DNA of 64,000 nucleotides, taken from contig CBDCOR010000009.1 of assembly GCA_965219855.1 (NCBI GenBank), positions 1 through 64,000 of the forward strand, written 5' to 3'. Source of the stretch: CAUZIZ01 sp965219855 (GTDB lineage: Bacteria; Acidobacteriota; UBA6911; RPQK01; JAJDTT01). The notes under the pieces were generated by a model that was not told the origin of the DNA, searched no databases, and saw nothing but the letters and a program-made list of their open reading frames with translations. The number at the start of each line of letters is the position of its first letter. Positions within the stretch are counted from its first letter, which is position 1. The position numbers were made by a program, and so were the translations under genes. Of the stretch, positions 54,415-62,358 are shown one piece after another.

Positions 54415-55393
54415 CTAGCGATTGAAGAAGAAGTCTTCGGCTGTCTTGATCAGAATCTGATCCTTATCAGCTGCGGAAAGGAAGTCCGAGTGGTCCCGGA
54501 TGACGCTCACTGCGGCTTCGAAGCTGTGGGGCGCCTTCGCCTGCAGGGGAGCGTCGCTCTCCCACATGCAGCGCTCGGGACCAAAGGTCCCTACGACGCG
54601 CTCAATCAGTGGGAGCATGTCGAGATAGGGGGGGCTCTTGGCTCCCAGGCCGTAGAAGGCTCCAATCTTGACCATCACTCGCTTGTGGCGGGCCATTCTA
54701 CACAGGGCCTGAACCTCGGATTCGATGATCTCACCCTTTCCCCCGATGCGACAGAAGTGATCGATGATCACGGGACATTCGGGATGGCGGTTGCACATAA
54801 CGCTCCAGTTCGGGCAGGTCCTCAGGATTCATGAGAAAGCTCAAGGCCAGGTTGTGCTCGGCTCCAGCGATAAACATCTTCTCGAAGCCCGGATGGTTCA
54901 TCCATTGAGGGCTGTCGTGCAGGGGAGGGCGTGTGCTCCGACCTCGGATGCGAAAAGCGTAGATACCACCTTCGGCCAAAGCAACCATGGCCCGGTCAGG
55001 ACTCGCGACTGAGACGTCGGTGATGGCTGGCACGATCCCGGTCCCCACGAACTGCCCCGGGCTCGAGGCGCTGGCGTCGAGGATATAACTGTGGTCCAAG
55101 CCGTACCATGTCATCTGGATAAGGTTCACACGGCCGATCCCAGCCGGGCGGCAGAGCGCCAGCAGTTCCTCGATAGAGAAGCTGGGAAACCACAGATTCT
55201 CCTTTCGAAAACCTGCGGCCAACGGATACCTCTCGATGTCAGAGCTCCAGACATGAACGTGGGCATCGACTATCCCTGATGTCCCTGCGGTCTTTCCCGG
55301 GATGGGGTTCTGCTTTGAAAAGGTGCCTGCCAGTCCGATGCCGGCCAGGGTGGAGGCCCACTTACGACGTGACATCCGGTTCCCAACTCTCAC
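54415..55393 (-). pseudogene. Amidohydrolase-2-type metal-dependent hydrolase, frameshifted
   Basis: A leader with RRKWASTLAGIGLAG (Tat-like) precedes a TIM-barrel amidohydrolase: GIVDAHVHVWSSD (HxH metal site), IGRVNLIQMTWYGLDHSYIL, FVGTGIVPAITD. A frame change near 54797 joins PEDLPELERY to MCNRHPECPVIIDHFCRIGG (His), then MVKIGAFYGL and RCMWESDAPLQ (catalytic Asp). About 320 residues if restored. Members act on lactones or decarboxylate aromatic acids. It is adjacent to the creatininase and RraA-like genes, possibly one degradation operon. Confidence 0.8.
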
Positions 55394-55414
55394 GACTGTG
55401 ACCTTCCCGCGCTG

Positions 55415-56194
55415 CTAGATTCGTTTGAAGATATCGATCACTTTCTGGAGTGATTTGATCTTGTGAATCATGGGTATCATTTTCGCCTCGGCCTCTTCCA
55501 TTTCCAACGCTCGCGCAATCACCGGCTCCACGTGTGCCGCCGGGATGCGCACCACTCCGTCACGATCTCCCACGATGTAATCGCCCGGCTCGATAGTGAT
55601 TCCGCCGCAGACAACTGGAACATCGCGTGCAACGCTGGTGGCGCGGCCAACCATGGTCGCCGGAGAGATGCTGCGTGCGAACACGGGCAGCTTCAAGTCC
55701 TCAATCTGCTGCACGTCTCGAACGGCTCCATCTACCACCACACCTTCCATTCCCCGAACCTGGGCGGTAGTGGCCATAAGGCCTCCCAAGGCGGTGATGT
55801 TCAGATCGTTGGTAACGGCCACCATCACGTCCCCAGGCTCCGACTCATCGATGATCTGAACGCCGTATAGGGGACCGAGATTGCCGCTTTTCTCGCGGTC
55901 CCGGACCGGTCCGTAGAGGACGGTTCGGGCCCGCCCCGCCATCCGTTCCTGAAATCCAATCGGACACATGTAGTGCTCCATGAAACCGCGTCGGCCGGTG
56001 ACCTCGTCGACGGCGTCGGACAGGGTGGCGGATGGGATTCTACGAAGTTGGGCGAGGACATCCTCGGGCGCGCTGGATCCCTGTGGAAAACCAAGGATCA
56101 GCAGACTGCCGAAGCCCGCAATTATCGTCGCTGCAAACCAGCTGCGGCGGCGCCAAGGGCTTCCAGGTTCGGTGGTTTGGTGGTCTGTTCTCAT
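55415..56194 (-). CDS. RraA-family protein with signal/anchor
   Basis: 259 residues. The N-terminal arginine-rich hydrophobic segment (RRRSWFAATIIAGFGSLLIL) suggests membrane anchoring or export, unusual for this family. The RraA fold follows: LRRIPSATLSDAVDEVTGRR, PGDVMVAVTNDLNITALGGL, ATTAQVRGMEGVVVDGAVRD, FARSISPATMVG, EPGDYIVGDRDGVVRIPAAH. Divergent RraA proteins include aldolases (4-hydroxy-4-methyl-2-oxoglutarate) with Asp/Arg metal ligands as in DGAVRD. It is on the same strand as the amidohydrolase and creatininase genes. Confidence 0.88.
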   Translation of the reverse strand: MRTDHQTTEPGSPWRRRSWFAATIIAGFGSLLILGFPQGSSAPEDVLAQLRRIPSATLSDAVDEVTGRRGFMEHYMCPIGFQERMAGRARTVLYGPVRDREKSGNLGPLYGVQIIDESEPGDVMVAVTNDLNITALGGLMATTAQVRGMEGVVVDGAVRDVQQIEDLKLPVFARSISPATMVGRATSVARDVPVVCGGITIEPGDYIVGDRDGVVRIPAAHVEPVIARALEMEEAEAKMIPMIHKIKSLQKVIDIFKRI

Positions 56195-56242
56195 AACGAC
56201 TTCCTTCCGGTATCAGGCGCTTCAACACCTGTGGATCCCACT

Positions 56243-56484
56243 CGTGGGGTCAGTAGAAAGAATACTTCGGCCTGGAGACCAAAGCTACGTCCGAGTTCCA
56301 GATCAAGTGCTCCCCCAGCAGAGCTGCCCCATTCGAGAAAGAAACTTGATGGGGATCAAGGGGCGATCACCTACGCCTTCGGCGTAGCGGTGGGCTCCAG
56401 GCCGCCGTCCGAGCCAACGGCTCGGAAAAATAAGACTTCGGCCTGGAGGCCAAAGCTACATTCGCCAATCAAGTTTCAGGTTAG
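56243..56484. repeat. Two dispersed hairpin repeats in tandem
   Basis: 56256-56345 is a half copy (CTTCGGCCTGGAGACCAAAG, GCCCCATTCGAGAAAGAAAC). 56371-56484 is a full copy in reverse orientation (GTGGGCTCCAGGCCGCCGTC, CTTCGGCCTGGAGGCCAAAG, CTACATTCGCCAATCAAGTT). The gap 56195-56609 has no other content apart from the promoter of the aminotransferase gene. Confidence 0.8.
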
Positions 56485-56609
56485 TTCAAGTCGCTCGCGG
56501 CTCTGCCGGACTTGGCTTCAAATCACTGACGGTTCACTTGCCTTCGACCGTTACAACTCCGCGTCAGAAGGGTATTATTTACGGTAGCCGATTATCGGAG
56601 GGATCCAAC

Positions 56610-57561
56610 ATGGCAGATTCAAAGGGAATTGCATATCAAGGTGGACAGTTCTTGCCGGTCGAGGAGGCGAAGCTCGCGCTCCTTGACCCAGCCTTCACCA
56701 AGAGCGACGTCGTGTTCGACGTGGTGTCGGTCTGGGATGGAAGTTTTTTCCGGCTGGACGACCATTTGAGGCGCTTTCGTGAGTCTCGCGCGCGCGTATG
56801 TGCGGATGAAGTCCCCGTACTCCGAGGACGAGATGAAGCAGATCATGGCAGAGTGCGTGGATCGTGCAGGCCTCACCGCGGCCATGGCGTACATGCTCTG
56901 CACCCGCGGCCGCTACGCCGGCGGAGGAGCGATCGGAGATCCGCGCAGCTGTGAAAACGAGTTCATCGCCTATTCGTGTCCCTATTATTGGGTAGTGCCT
57001 CGAGAGCGGGTTCAGACCGGGGCTCACTTGTGGCTTGCCGAGACCCGTCGGGCACCCGATGCCGGCATCAACCAGAAGACCAAGAATTTCAATCGAATGG
57101 ACCTGACGCGAGCCCAGTTCGAGGCTCTGGACGCAGGGGCCGATGCTCCGATCCTCCCCTCCACCGAAGGCTTCTTGACCGAGGGTCCGGGTTTCAACCT
57201 CTGGATTGTCCAGGATGGTAGCATCTTGACGCCCGGGGAGAACCTACTCGAAGGGATTACACGTCTTACGGTTTTCGAACTTTGTTCATTACTGGAACTC
57301 GAGGCAAAGACGGCGGATCTCAAAGCGGAAGATCTTCAGAACGCAGAAGAAGCGTTCATATCCACCACTGGCGGTGGAATCGTCCCGGTGACGCGAGTCA
57401 ACGATCGGGCGATCGGAGAGGGCAAGCCCGGTCAGATTTCGTGCAGACTTCGTGACCTCTACTGGGCAAAGCGCGAGCAGGGCTGGCACGGGATCTCGGT
57501 GTCGGACCTGTTGGCCCCGTCTGCCGAGCACCTGGAGAGCACAACGGTGAGCCATGTGTAG
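56610..57561 (+). pseudogene. Class IV aminotransferase (branched-chain type), frameshifted
   Basis: It starts MADSKGIAYQGGQFLPVEEA at ATG 56610. The N-terminal fold-IV part (DPAFTKSDVVFDVVSVWDGS, FFRLDDHLRRFRES) leads into a CGCGCGCG run near 56785, where the frame changes. The rest continues MKSPYSEDEMKQIMAECVDR, GINQKTKNFNRMDLTR (PLP-Lys region), TEGFLTEGPGFNLWIVQDG and GVTRL-type cofactor loop GITRLTVFELC. Restored length is about 317 residues. Its stop codon overlaps the ATG of the DUF2277 gene by eight bases. It transaminates branched-chain or related amino acids if functional. Confidence 0.8.
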
Positions 57562-57565
57562 AAAC

Positions 57566-58881
57566 CAGTAGTGTCCCAACGTTTGGGTTTCTAATCTCTG
57601 TAAAGTATTAATGAGTAATATGTTAGAGAAGATAATGGGTGTTTCCGACTTGAAAGTGAGTGTACGCTCACGCCCTTCAGTTCATAAGGAGGGCGAGCAT
57701 GTACACGGGCACGACGATTTTTTCTCAGGTGATGCGGCATCTTCCCTGGCATCATTTTCATCGCATTGTTCAGCACTACGGAGGCGACTACAAGGTCAAG
57801 TCGTTCCGCTGTGCCGACCATTACCGGGTCATGGCCTTTGCACAGTTGACCTATCGCGAGAGCTTGCGCGATATCGAAGCCTGCCTACGGGCCATGAGAT
57901 CCAAGCTCTTCCACATGGGCATTCGCTCCACGGTCTCCCGCAACAATCTGTCCAATGCCAACGAGAGGCGCGACTGGCGCATCTATGCCGAGTTTGCCCA
58001 AGTGCTTATCGCCGAAGCGCGCCGCCTGTACACCGACGAGGACCTGGGAGTCGACCTGAACGCGACCGTCTATGCCTTGGACTCCACGACCATCGACCTG
58101 TGCCTCTCGGTCTTCCCCTGGGCGCGCTTCCGCCGTACCAAGGGGGCGATCAAACTGCATACCTTGCTCAACCTGCACGGCGCCATTCCCGAGTTCGTTC
58201 TGATCTCGGACGGAAAACTGCACGATGTCCACGCCTTGGACCACCTGATTCCTTGTCCCGGTGCCTACTACATCATGGATCGCGGATACCTGGATTTCGG
58301 GCGCCTGTACCGACTCCATTCTGCCCGGTCGTTATTCGTGACCCGCGCCAAGGCCAACTTCAAGTTCCGCCGCCGCTACTCCCACCCGGTGGACAGAACG
58401 ACGGGACTGATCTGCGACCAAACTGTCCTGCTGAGCACCTTCTATCCGGCCAAGGCCTACCCCGAACCTTTGCGTCGCATCAAGTTCTTCGACGTCACCA
58501 CCGACCTGCGGCTAGTATTCCTCACCAACGACTTTGCTTCTCCCGCTCTGACTATTGCCCGGCTCTACAAGCTCCGCTGGCAGATCGAACTGTTCTTCAA
58601 ATGGATCAAACAGCATCTCCGCATCAAGGCCTTTTACGGCACCAGTCCCAATGCCGTGAAAACACAAATCTGGATCGCCCTCAGTACCTACCTGCTCATC
58701 GCCATCATCCGCAAGCGCCTCTATCTCGAGTTGCCGCTCTACACAATTCTCCAGGTCCTGAGTGTCTCGCTCTTCGAGAAAACCCCAATTTTACAGGCCT
58801 TTCAGGACATGCATTACATTACTCAGAATAGTGACATTCATAAACAGTTGATGTTATTCGACTAACGCTGGGACGCTACTG
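57566..58881 (+). mobile_element. IS4-family insertion sequence, copy 3
   Basis: 1316 bp with the same inverted repeats. The target duplication is TGTAGAAAC (57557-57565 and 58882-58890), and it splits the DUF2277 gene after codon 4. It differs from copy 2 by a C/T change near the left end (GGGTTTCTAA). Confidence 0.95.
57699..58865 (+). CDS. IS4-family transposase (copy 3)
   Basis: 388 residues from ATG 57699 preceded by AAGGAGG. The protein is identical to that of copies 1 and 2, and the frame is intact. Confidence 0.93.
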   Translation: MYTGTTIFSQVMRHLPWHHFHRIVQHYGGDYKVKSFRCADHYRVMAFAQLTYRESLRDIEACLRAMRSKLFHMGIRSTVSRNNLSNANERRDWRIYAEFAQVLIAEARRLYTDEDLGVDLNATVYALDSTTIDLCLSVFPWARFRRTKGAIKLHTLLNLHGAIPEFVLISDGKLHDVHALDHLIPCPGAYYIMDRGYLDFGRLYRLHSARSLFVTRAKANFKFRRRYSHPVDRTTGLICDQTVLLSTFYPAKAYPEPLRRIKFFDVTTDLRLVFLTNDFASPALTIARLYKLRWQIELFFKWIKQHLRIKAFYGTSPNAVKTQIWIALSTYLLIAIIRKRLYLELPLYTILQVLSVSLFEKTPILQAFQDMHYITQNSDIHKQLMLFD

Positions 58882-59173
58882 TGTAGAAACATCAAGACAC
58901 TGTTCAACTTCGACCCACGCGCAACCGACGAGGAGGTGCGAGCGGCCTCGGTTCAGTTTGTACGGAAGCTGAGTGGACTCAATCAGCCGTCCCGCGTGAA
59001 TCAGGTTGTCTTCGAGCGAGCCGTCGCAGAAGTCTCGCAGATCGCCCGCACCCTGATCGATTCGCTCGCGACCAATGCTCCACCCCGGAACCGCGAACTT
59101 GAGGTCGAGAAGGCTCGTGCACGCGCGGCCCGGCGTTTCGGATAGTCAAGAATGAATCCCAAGATCTTGGGAC

Positions 59174-60217
59174 TCATTCACCCTCCAGCTCCGCGATCCT
59201 CACAGTTCGCCCTTCTGCGGCTGAGCGATCTGCCGCGAATACCACCCGGTGGGTTTCGAAGGCGGTTGCGAAGTCTGTCAACGGCATGGGCTCACCCTTC
59301 TCGAGGCTATCTACGAACGCCTGAAACTGGGGTAGGTAGGGATGGTCAGCGACGTCGCCCGAGTCGACAAGTGCGGTTTCCAAGGTGCTCCATCTATCTT
59401 TAGTCTGGCCCTTCAGTTTGTGACTATAGAAGCGGTTGTCCAGCAGGCTCCCTTCGCTGCCTACCAGGTGGATGTGGAAATAATAGGGCTGCAAGCAGTC
59501 GACCACGGAGGCGACCTTCGCCAGTTTTCCGTCCTTGAACTTGATGAGGCTGACCGAGGTCGTGTCGTACTCGTAGGGCTCGAAGATCTTGTTACTGGAT
59601 CGGTTGCTGTAGCTGGTCACTTCCTCCACTTCCCCATCCATCAACCAGAGGAGTAGGTCGACGGCATGGCAACCAGCCGTCAGCAGGCTGCTGCCCCCCA
59701 TGTCCCGCTTCACGTTCCAGCCGTACTGGTCATACCAAGGGCCGATCCCGTGGTAATAGTCGACTTCGGCGTAGTGGAGCGAGCCCAGAAGGCCCTGATC
59801 TAGGACCGAGCGGATCAGGTTGCCGTGCTGGCTGTAGCGCACTTCGAAACACACACACGAACCCACTCCGGCATCGCGGATGGCCTGGCCTACCGATTTT
59901 GCTTCTTCGAACGTCAGGGAAATCGGTTTCTCGATGATGAGATGCTTGCCCGCCTTTGCAGCCGCGATCGATTGTTGGGGGTGAAAGGGATGGGGAGTAC
60001 AGATGTCGACGATATCGATGGAGGGATCCCTGAGCATGTCGTCCAGGTCCTGGTAAGCCTTCAGGGGAGTACCATACTGCCGTGCCAGCTGCGATTCATC
60101 GAGCTGTCGACGCGAGCAAACCGCCGTTACATTAGCACCGTTGACCGATTTGAAGGCATCGATATGTGCCCCCGCTACCCATCCAAGCCCGACGATTCCG
60201 ACATTCAGATCACTCAT
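59174..60217 (-). CDS. Gfo/Idh/MocA-family oxidoreductase
   Basis: 347 residues from ATG 60217 (GGAGAG upstream; the longer frame lacks features). The Rossmann motif is VGIVGLGWVAGAHIDAFKSV. The catalytic/nicotinamide region is IVDICTPHPFHPQQSIAAAK and KHLIIEKPISLTFEEAKSVG (EKP motif). The C-terminal domain has GGSSLLTAGCHAVDLLLWLM with the active-site His. It oxidises a sugar, inositol or sugar acid with NAD(P); specificity unknown. It is divergent from the maleate isomerase-like gene. Confidence 0.9.
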   Translation of the reverse strand: MSDLNVGIVGLGWVAGAHIDAFKSVNGANVTAVCSRRQLDESQLARQYGTPLKAYQDLDDMLRDPSIDIVDICTPHPFHPQQSIAAAKAGKHLIIEKPISLTFEEAKSVGQAIRDAGVGSCVCFEVRYSQHGNLIRSVLDQGLLGSLHYAEVDYYHGIGPWYDQYGWNVKRDMGGSSLLTAGCHAVDLLLWLMDGEVEEVTSYSNRSSNKIFEPYEYDTTSVSLIKFKDGKLAKVASVVDCLQPYYFHIHLVGSEGSLLDNRFYSHKLKGQTKDRWSTLETALVDSGDVADHPYLPQFQAFVDSLEKGEPMPLTDFATAFETHRVVFAADRSAAEGRTVRIAELEGE

Positions 60218-60442
60218 GAGGAACTCTCCTTTCCAGCCAACGTCTTGACCAGTACCTGTCTTGTGTTTTCCGCTAGACCTTGGGGCCACCTTAGCCCCAA
60301 CCGGGTCCGGTGGCAAGGGGCAACTCAGAGAAGCAACGATCCCCCGAAAACTTGTCTCGACTGTAAGGTATCCGTTGTTCGGAGGCCGCCGCCCTTCTAT
60401 ACTGACTGCTGGTCTTCGCCAGATTTCCCAAGGAGCCGACAG

Positions 60443-61177
60443 ATGAGCATTCGTAAACGGGTGGGTCTACTGGTCCCCTCCACCAACACGACCTGTGAGG
60501 CAGACTTCCAGATGGCAGTCACTGCGGGTGTGACCCTCCATGGCCAGCGTCTTTGGCTTACCAACGAGACCCGGAGTGAAGACGGAATGGGGCGAATGAA
60601 CGAAGATATAGAAAGCGGTGCTCGATATCTAGCTACCGCCAAGGTCGATATCATTGCCTACGCTTGCACCACTGGCAGTTTCTATCGCGGAGCCGGGTGG
60701 GATCGGGAGATGATCGACCTCATAGAAAGAACGGCAGGAGTCCCGGCTGTGGTGACGAGCCCCGCGGCGGTGGAAGCGCTGAACTCCATCGGAGCCAAAG
60801 AAATCTCGGTAGCCAGTCCCTATTCGGATTGGGGCAATCAGAGACTGCGAAGCTATCTGGAGGCGGCCGGATTTTCGGTGCTCAATGTGGAAGCGGAACC
60901 AATCGCGGCGGTAGCGGGTCAGCAGGGGATCAATGATCAAGACCCCGAAGCGGTTGTCGAGTTTGCCTCTTCGGTATGCCGACCCGAAGCCGATGCACTC
61001 TTCTGCTCCTGCACTGCCTGGAGAGCGATGGAGGCTGCCGCGGCACTGGAGAAGGCAACGGGAAAGCCAGTTGTGACCTCAAATCAGGCCACGATCTGGT
61101 CGGTCTTGCGCGCCCTCGGAATTCAGCGGCCGGTGTTGGGCTTCGGAAAGCTTCTGGAGAATCTGCGCGCAGTGTGA
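60443..61177 (+). CDS. Maleate isomerase/Asp-Glu racemase-fold protein
   Basis: 244 residues from ATG 60443 with AAGGAG upstream; the open frame extends far upstream over the Gfo/Idh gene and is not used there. Fold signatures: KRVGLLVPSTNTTCEADFQM, DIIAYACTTGSFYRG (first active-site Cys), VPAVVTSPAAVEALNSIGAK, ADALFCSCTAWRAMEAAAAL (second Cys) and KPVVTSNQATIWSVLRALG. These Cys pairs are typical of maleate isomerase and arylmalonate decarboxylase relatives. The likely substrate is a dicarboxylate. Confidence 0.85.
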   Translation: MSIRKRVGLLVPSTNTTCEADFQMAVTAGVTLHGQRLWLTNETRSEDGMGRMNEDIESGARYLATAKVDIIAYACTTGSFYRGAGWDREMIDLIERTAGVPAVVTSPAAVEALNSIGAKEISVASPYSDWGNQRLRSYLEAAGFSVLNVEAEPIAAVAGQQGINDQDPEAVVEFASSVCRPEADALFCSCTAWRAMEAAAALEKATGKPVVTSNQATIWSVLRALGIQRPVLGFGKLLENLRAV

Positions 61178-61329
61178 GGATGTTAAGGTGAGCAGTGAGC
61201 AGTACCGAAAACAACAGAGCCGCGAACGACTTGACTCGTCAGCAATATGAACCCAAGTTCCGGCCGTCGAGGACGACGAAGGCAGGAGAGAGCTGGACAA
61301 CAGCAAAATATCTCCTATCCCCGACCCTC

Positions 61330-62223
61330 CTAAATGGAGGATAGAAAGGCCGTTAGCTCAGCGGTAGTCTGGTCTGGCTGTTCCTCGGGTAGGAAATGGC
61401 CGCAGTCGAGGGCCTTGCCCCGCACATCGGCCGCCCGCTCCGACCAGACTTCGAGCATCTCCAAGCTGGAACCCGTTTGCCAGCCCGGACGCTTCACCGT
61501 GTTGTTGCCCCAGAGCACCAGTACCGGACACGTCAGCTTTCGGCCGCGGTCCTTCTCGTCATGCGCCAGGTCCAGTTCGATCGCCCGGTAATCGAGGCAG
61601 GTGGCGCGGATGGTTTCAGGATCGTCGAAGCATCGCAGGTATTCAGCATAGGCTTCGTCGGTAATCGATCCCTCGATGGCACACCATCGCTCCAGTAGAA
61701 AGTCCAGATAGAACTTGGCGTTGGTTCCGATCATAGTTTCGGGAAACGGAGACGGTTGGCGCATCAAGTGCCAGTGGAACCAGGCGAAGGCGAGTTGCTG
61801 GTCCATACTATCGAAGGCAGCCTGAGAAGGGACCACATCCAACGATGTAAGGCTCCTGACCCTGGCAGGATGGTCCAAAGCCATCCGATGGCCGACCCGG
61901 ACGCCGCGATCGTGACCCACCACGTGGAAGGAGTCAAAGCCCAGGATGGACATCAACTCCACTTGATCCTGAGCCGTTGTCCGCTTGCAGTAGACACTCA
62001 GGTCCCGCGGATCCGCCGGGGGCTTCTCGCTGTCTCCGTAGCCCCGTAGGTCGGGTGCAACCACCGCGTAGTGCCCGGCTAGCCGGGGCGCCATTTTGTG
62101 CCACTCCACATGGGTTTGAGGATACCCGTGCAGCAGCAGGAGAGGGGGGCCAGTACCCCCGTGGACGAGGTTGATCGAAACACCGTTTGCTTTGATCTGA
62201 GTCTTCTCAAAGCTTGCGAACAT
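61330..62223 (-). CDS. Haloacetate (fluoroacetate) dehalogenase-like alpha/beta hydrolase
   Basis: 297 residues from ATG 62223, which has GGAGGA eight bases upstream; an ATG six codons earlier and a much longer open frame exist. Alpha/beta hydrolase motifs: LLLLHGYPQTHVEWHKMAP, VVAPDLRGYGDSEKP, then VGHDRGVRVGHRM with nucleophile Asp (105) and the Arg residues that bind the carboxylate. AFAWFHWHLMRQP supplies the His/Trp of the fluoride pocket. DCGHFLPEEQP carries the catalytic His. The set fits fluoroacetate dehalogenase better than epoxide hydrolase. Confidence 0.85.
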   Translation of the reverse strand: MFASFEKTQIKANGVSINLVHGGTGPPLLLLHGYPQTHVEWHKMAPRLAGHYAVVAPDLRGYGDSEKPPADPRDLSVYCKRTTAQDQVELMSILGFDSFHVVGHDRGVRVGHRMALDHPARVRSLTSLDVVPSQAAFDSMDQQLAFAWFHWHLMRQPSPFPETMIGTNAKFYLDFLLERWCAIEGSITDEAYAEYLRCFDDPETIRATCLDYRAIELDLAHDEKDRGRKLTCPVLVLWGNNTVKRPGWQTGSSLEMLEVWSERAADVRGKALDCGHFLPEEQPDQTTAELTAFLSSI

Positions 62224-62358
62224 CAGACCGTCCTCCGTCATTTGCAGGAACTCGAGTATGCCTGGCTGGGGGGGCGGCCACAAGGCCTGGCCAGTGGCCT
62301 GACTGCACTCAGAAGAGACCCCTTGGACTGTCGCGTCCGATAATCCTAGAATGGAGAG

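Larger units (their letters stand above)
57554..59145 (+). pseudogene. DUF2277 gene interrupted by IS4 copy 3
   Basis: The first four codons ATG TGT AGA AAC lie at 57554-57565, then the IS begins. After the IS, the duplicated TGT AGA AAC continues ATC AAG ACA and encodes NIKTLFNFDPRATDEEVRAA, FVRKLSGLNQPSRVNQVVFE and LVTNAPPR-like SLATNAPPRNRELEVEKARA to the stop at 59145. DUF2277 proteins begin MCRNIKTLFNF, so the assignment is secure. About 88 residues when restored. The function is unknown. No start codon is available to the downstream part except through the IS end. Confidence 0.9.

Noticed and set aside
59825..60442. Long N-terminal extension of the maleate isomerase-like frame
   Set aside because: It overlaps the Gfo/Idh gene on the other strand; the ATG at 60443 has AAGGAG and begins the family fold.
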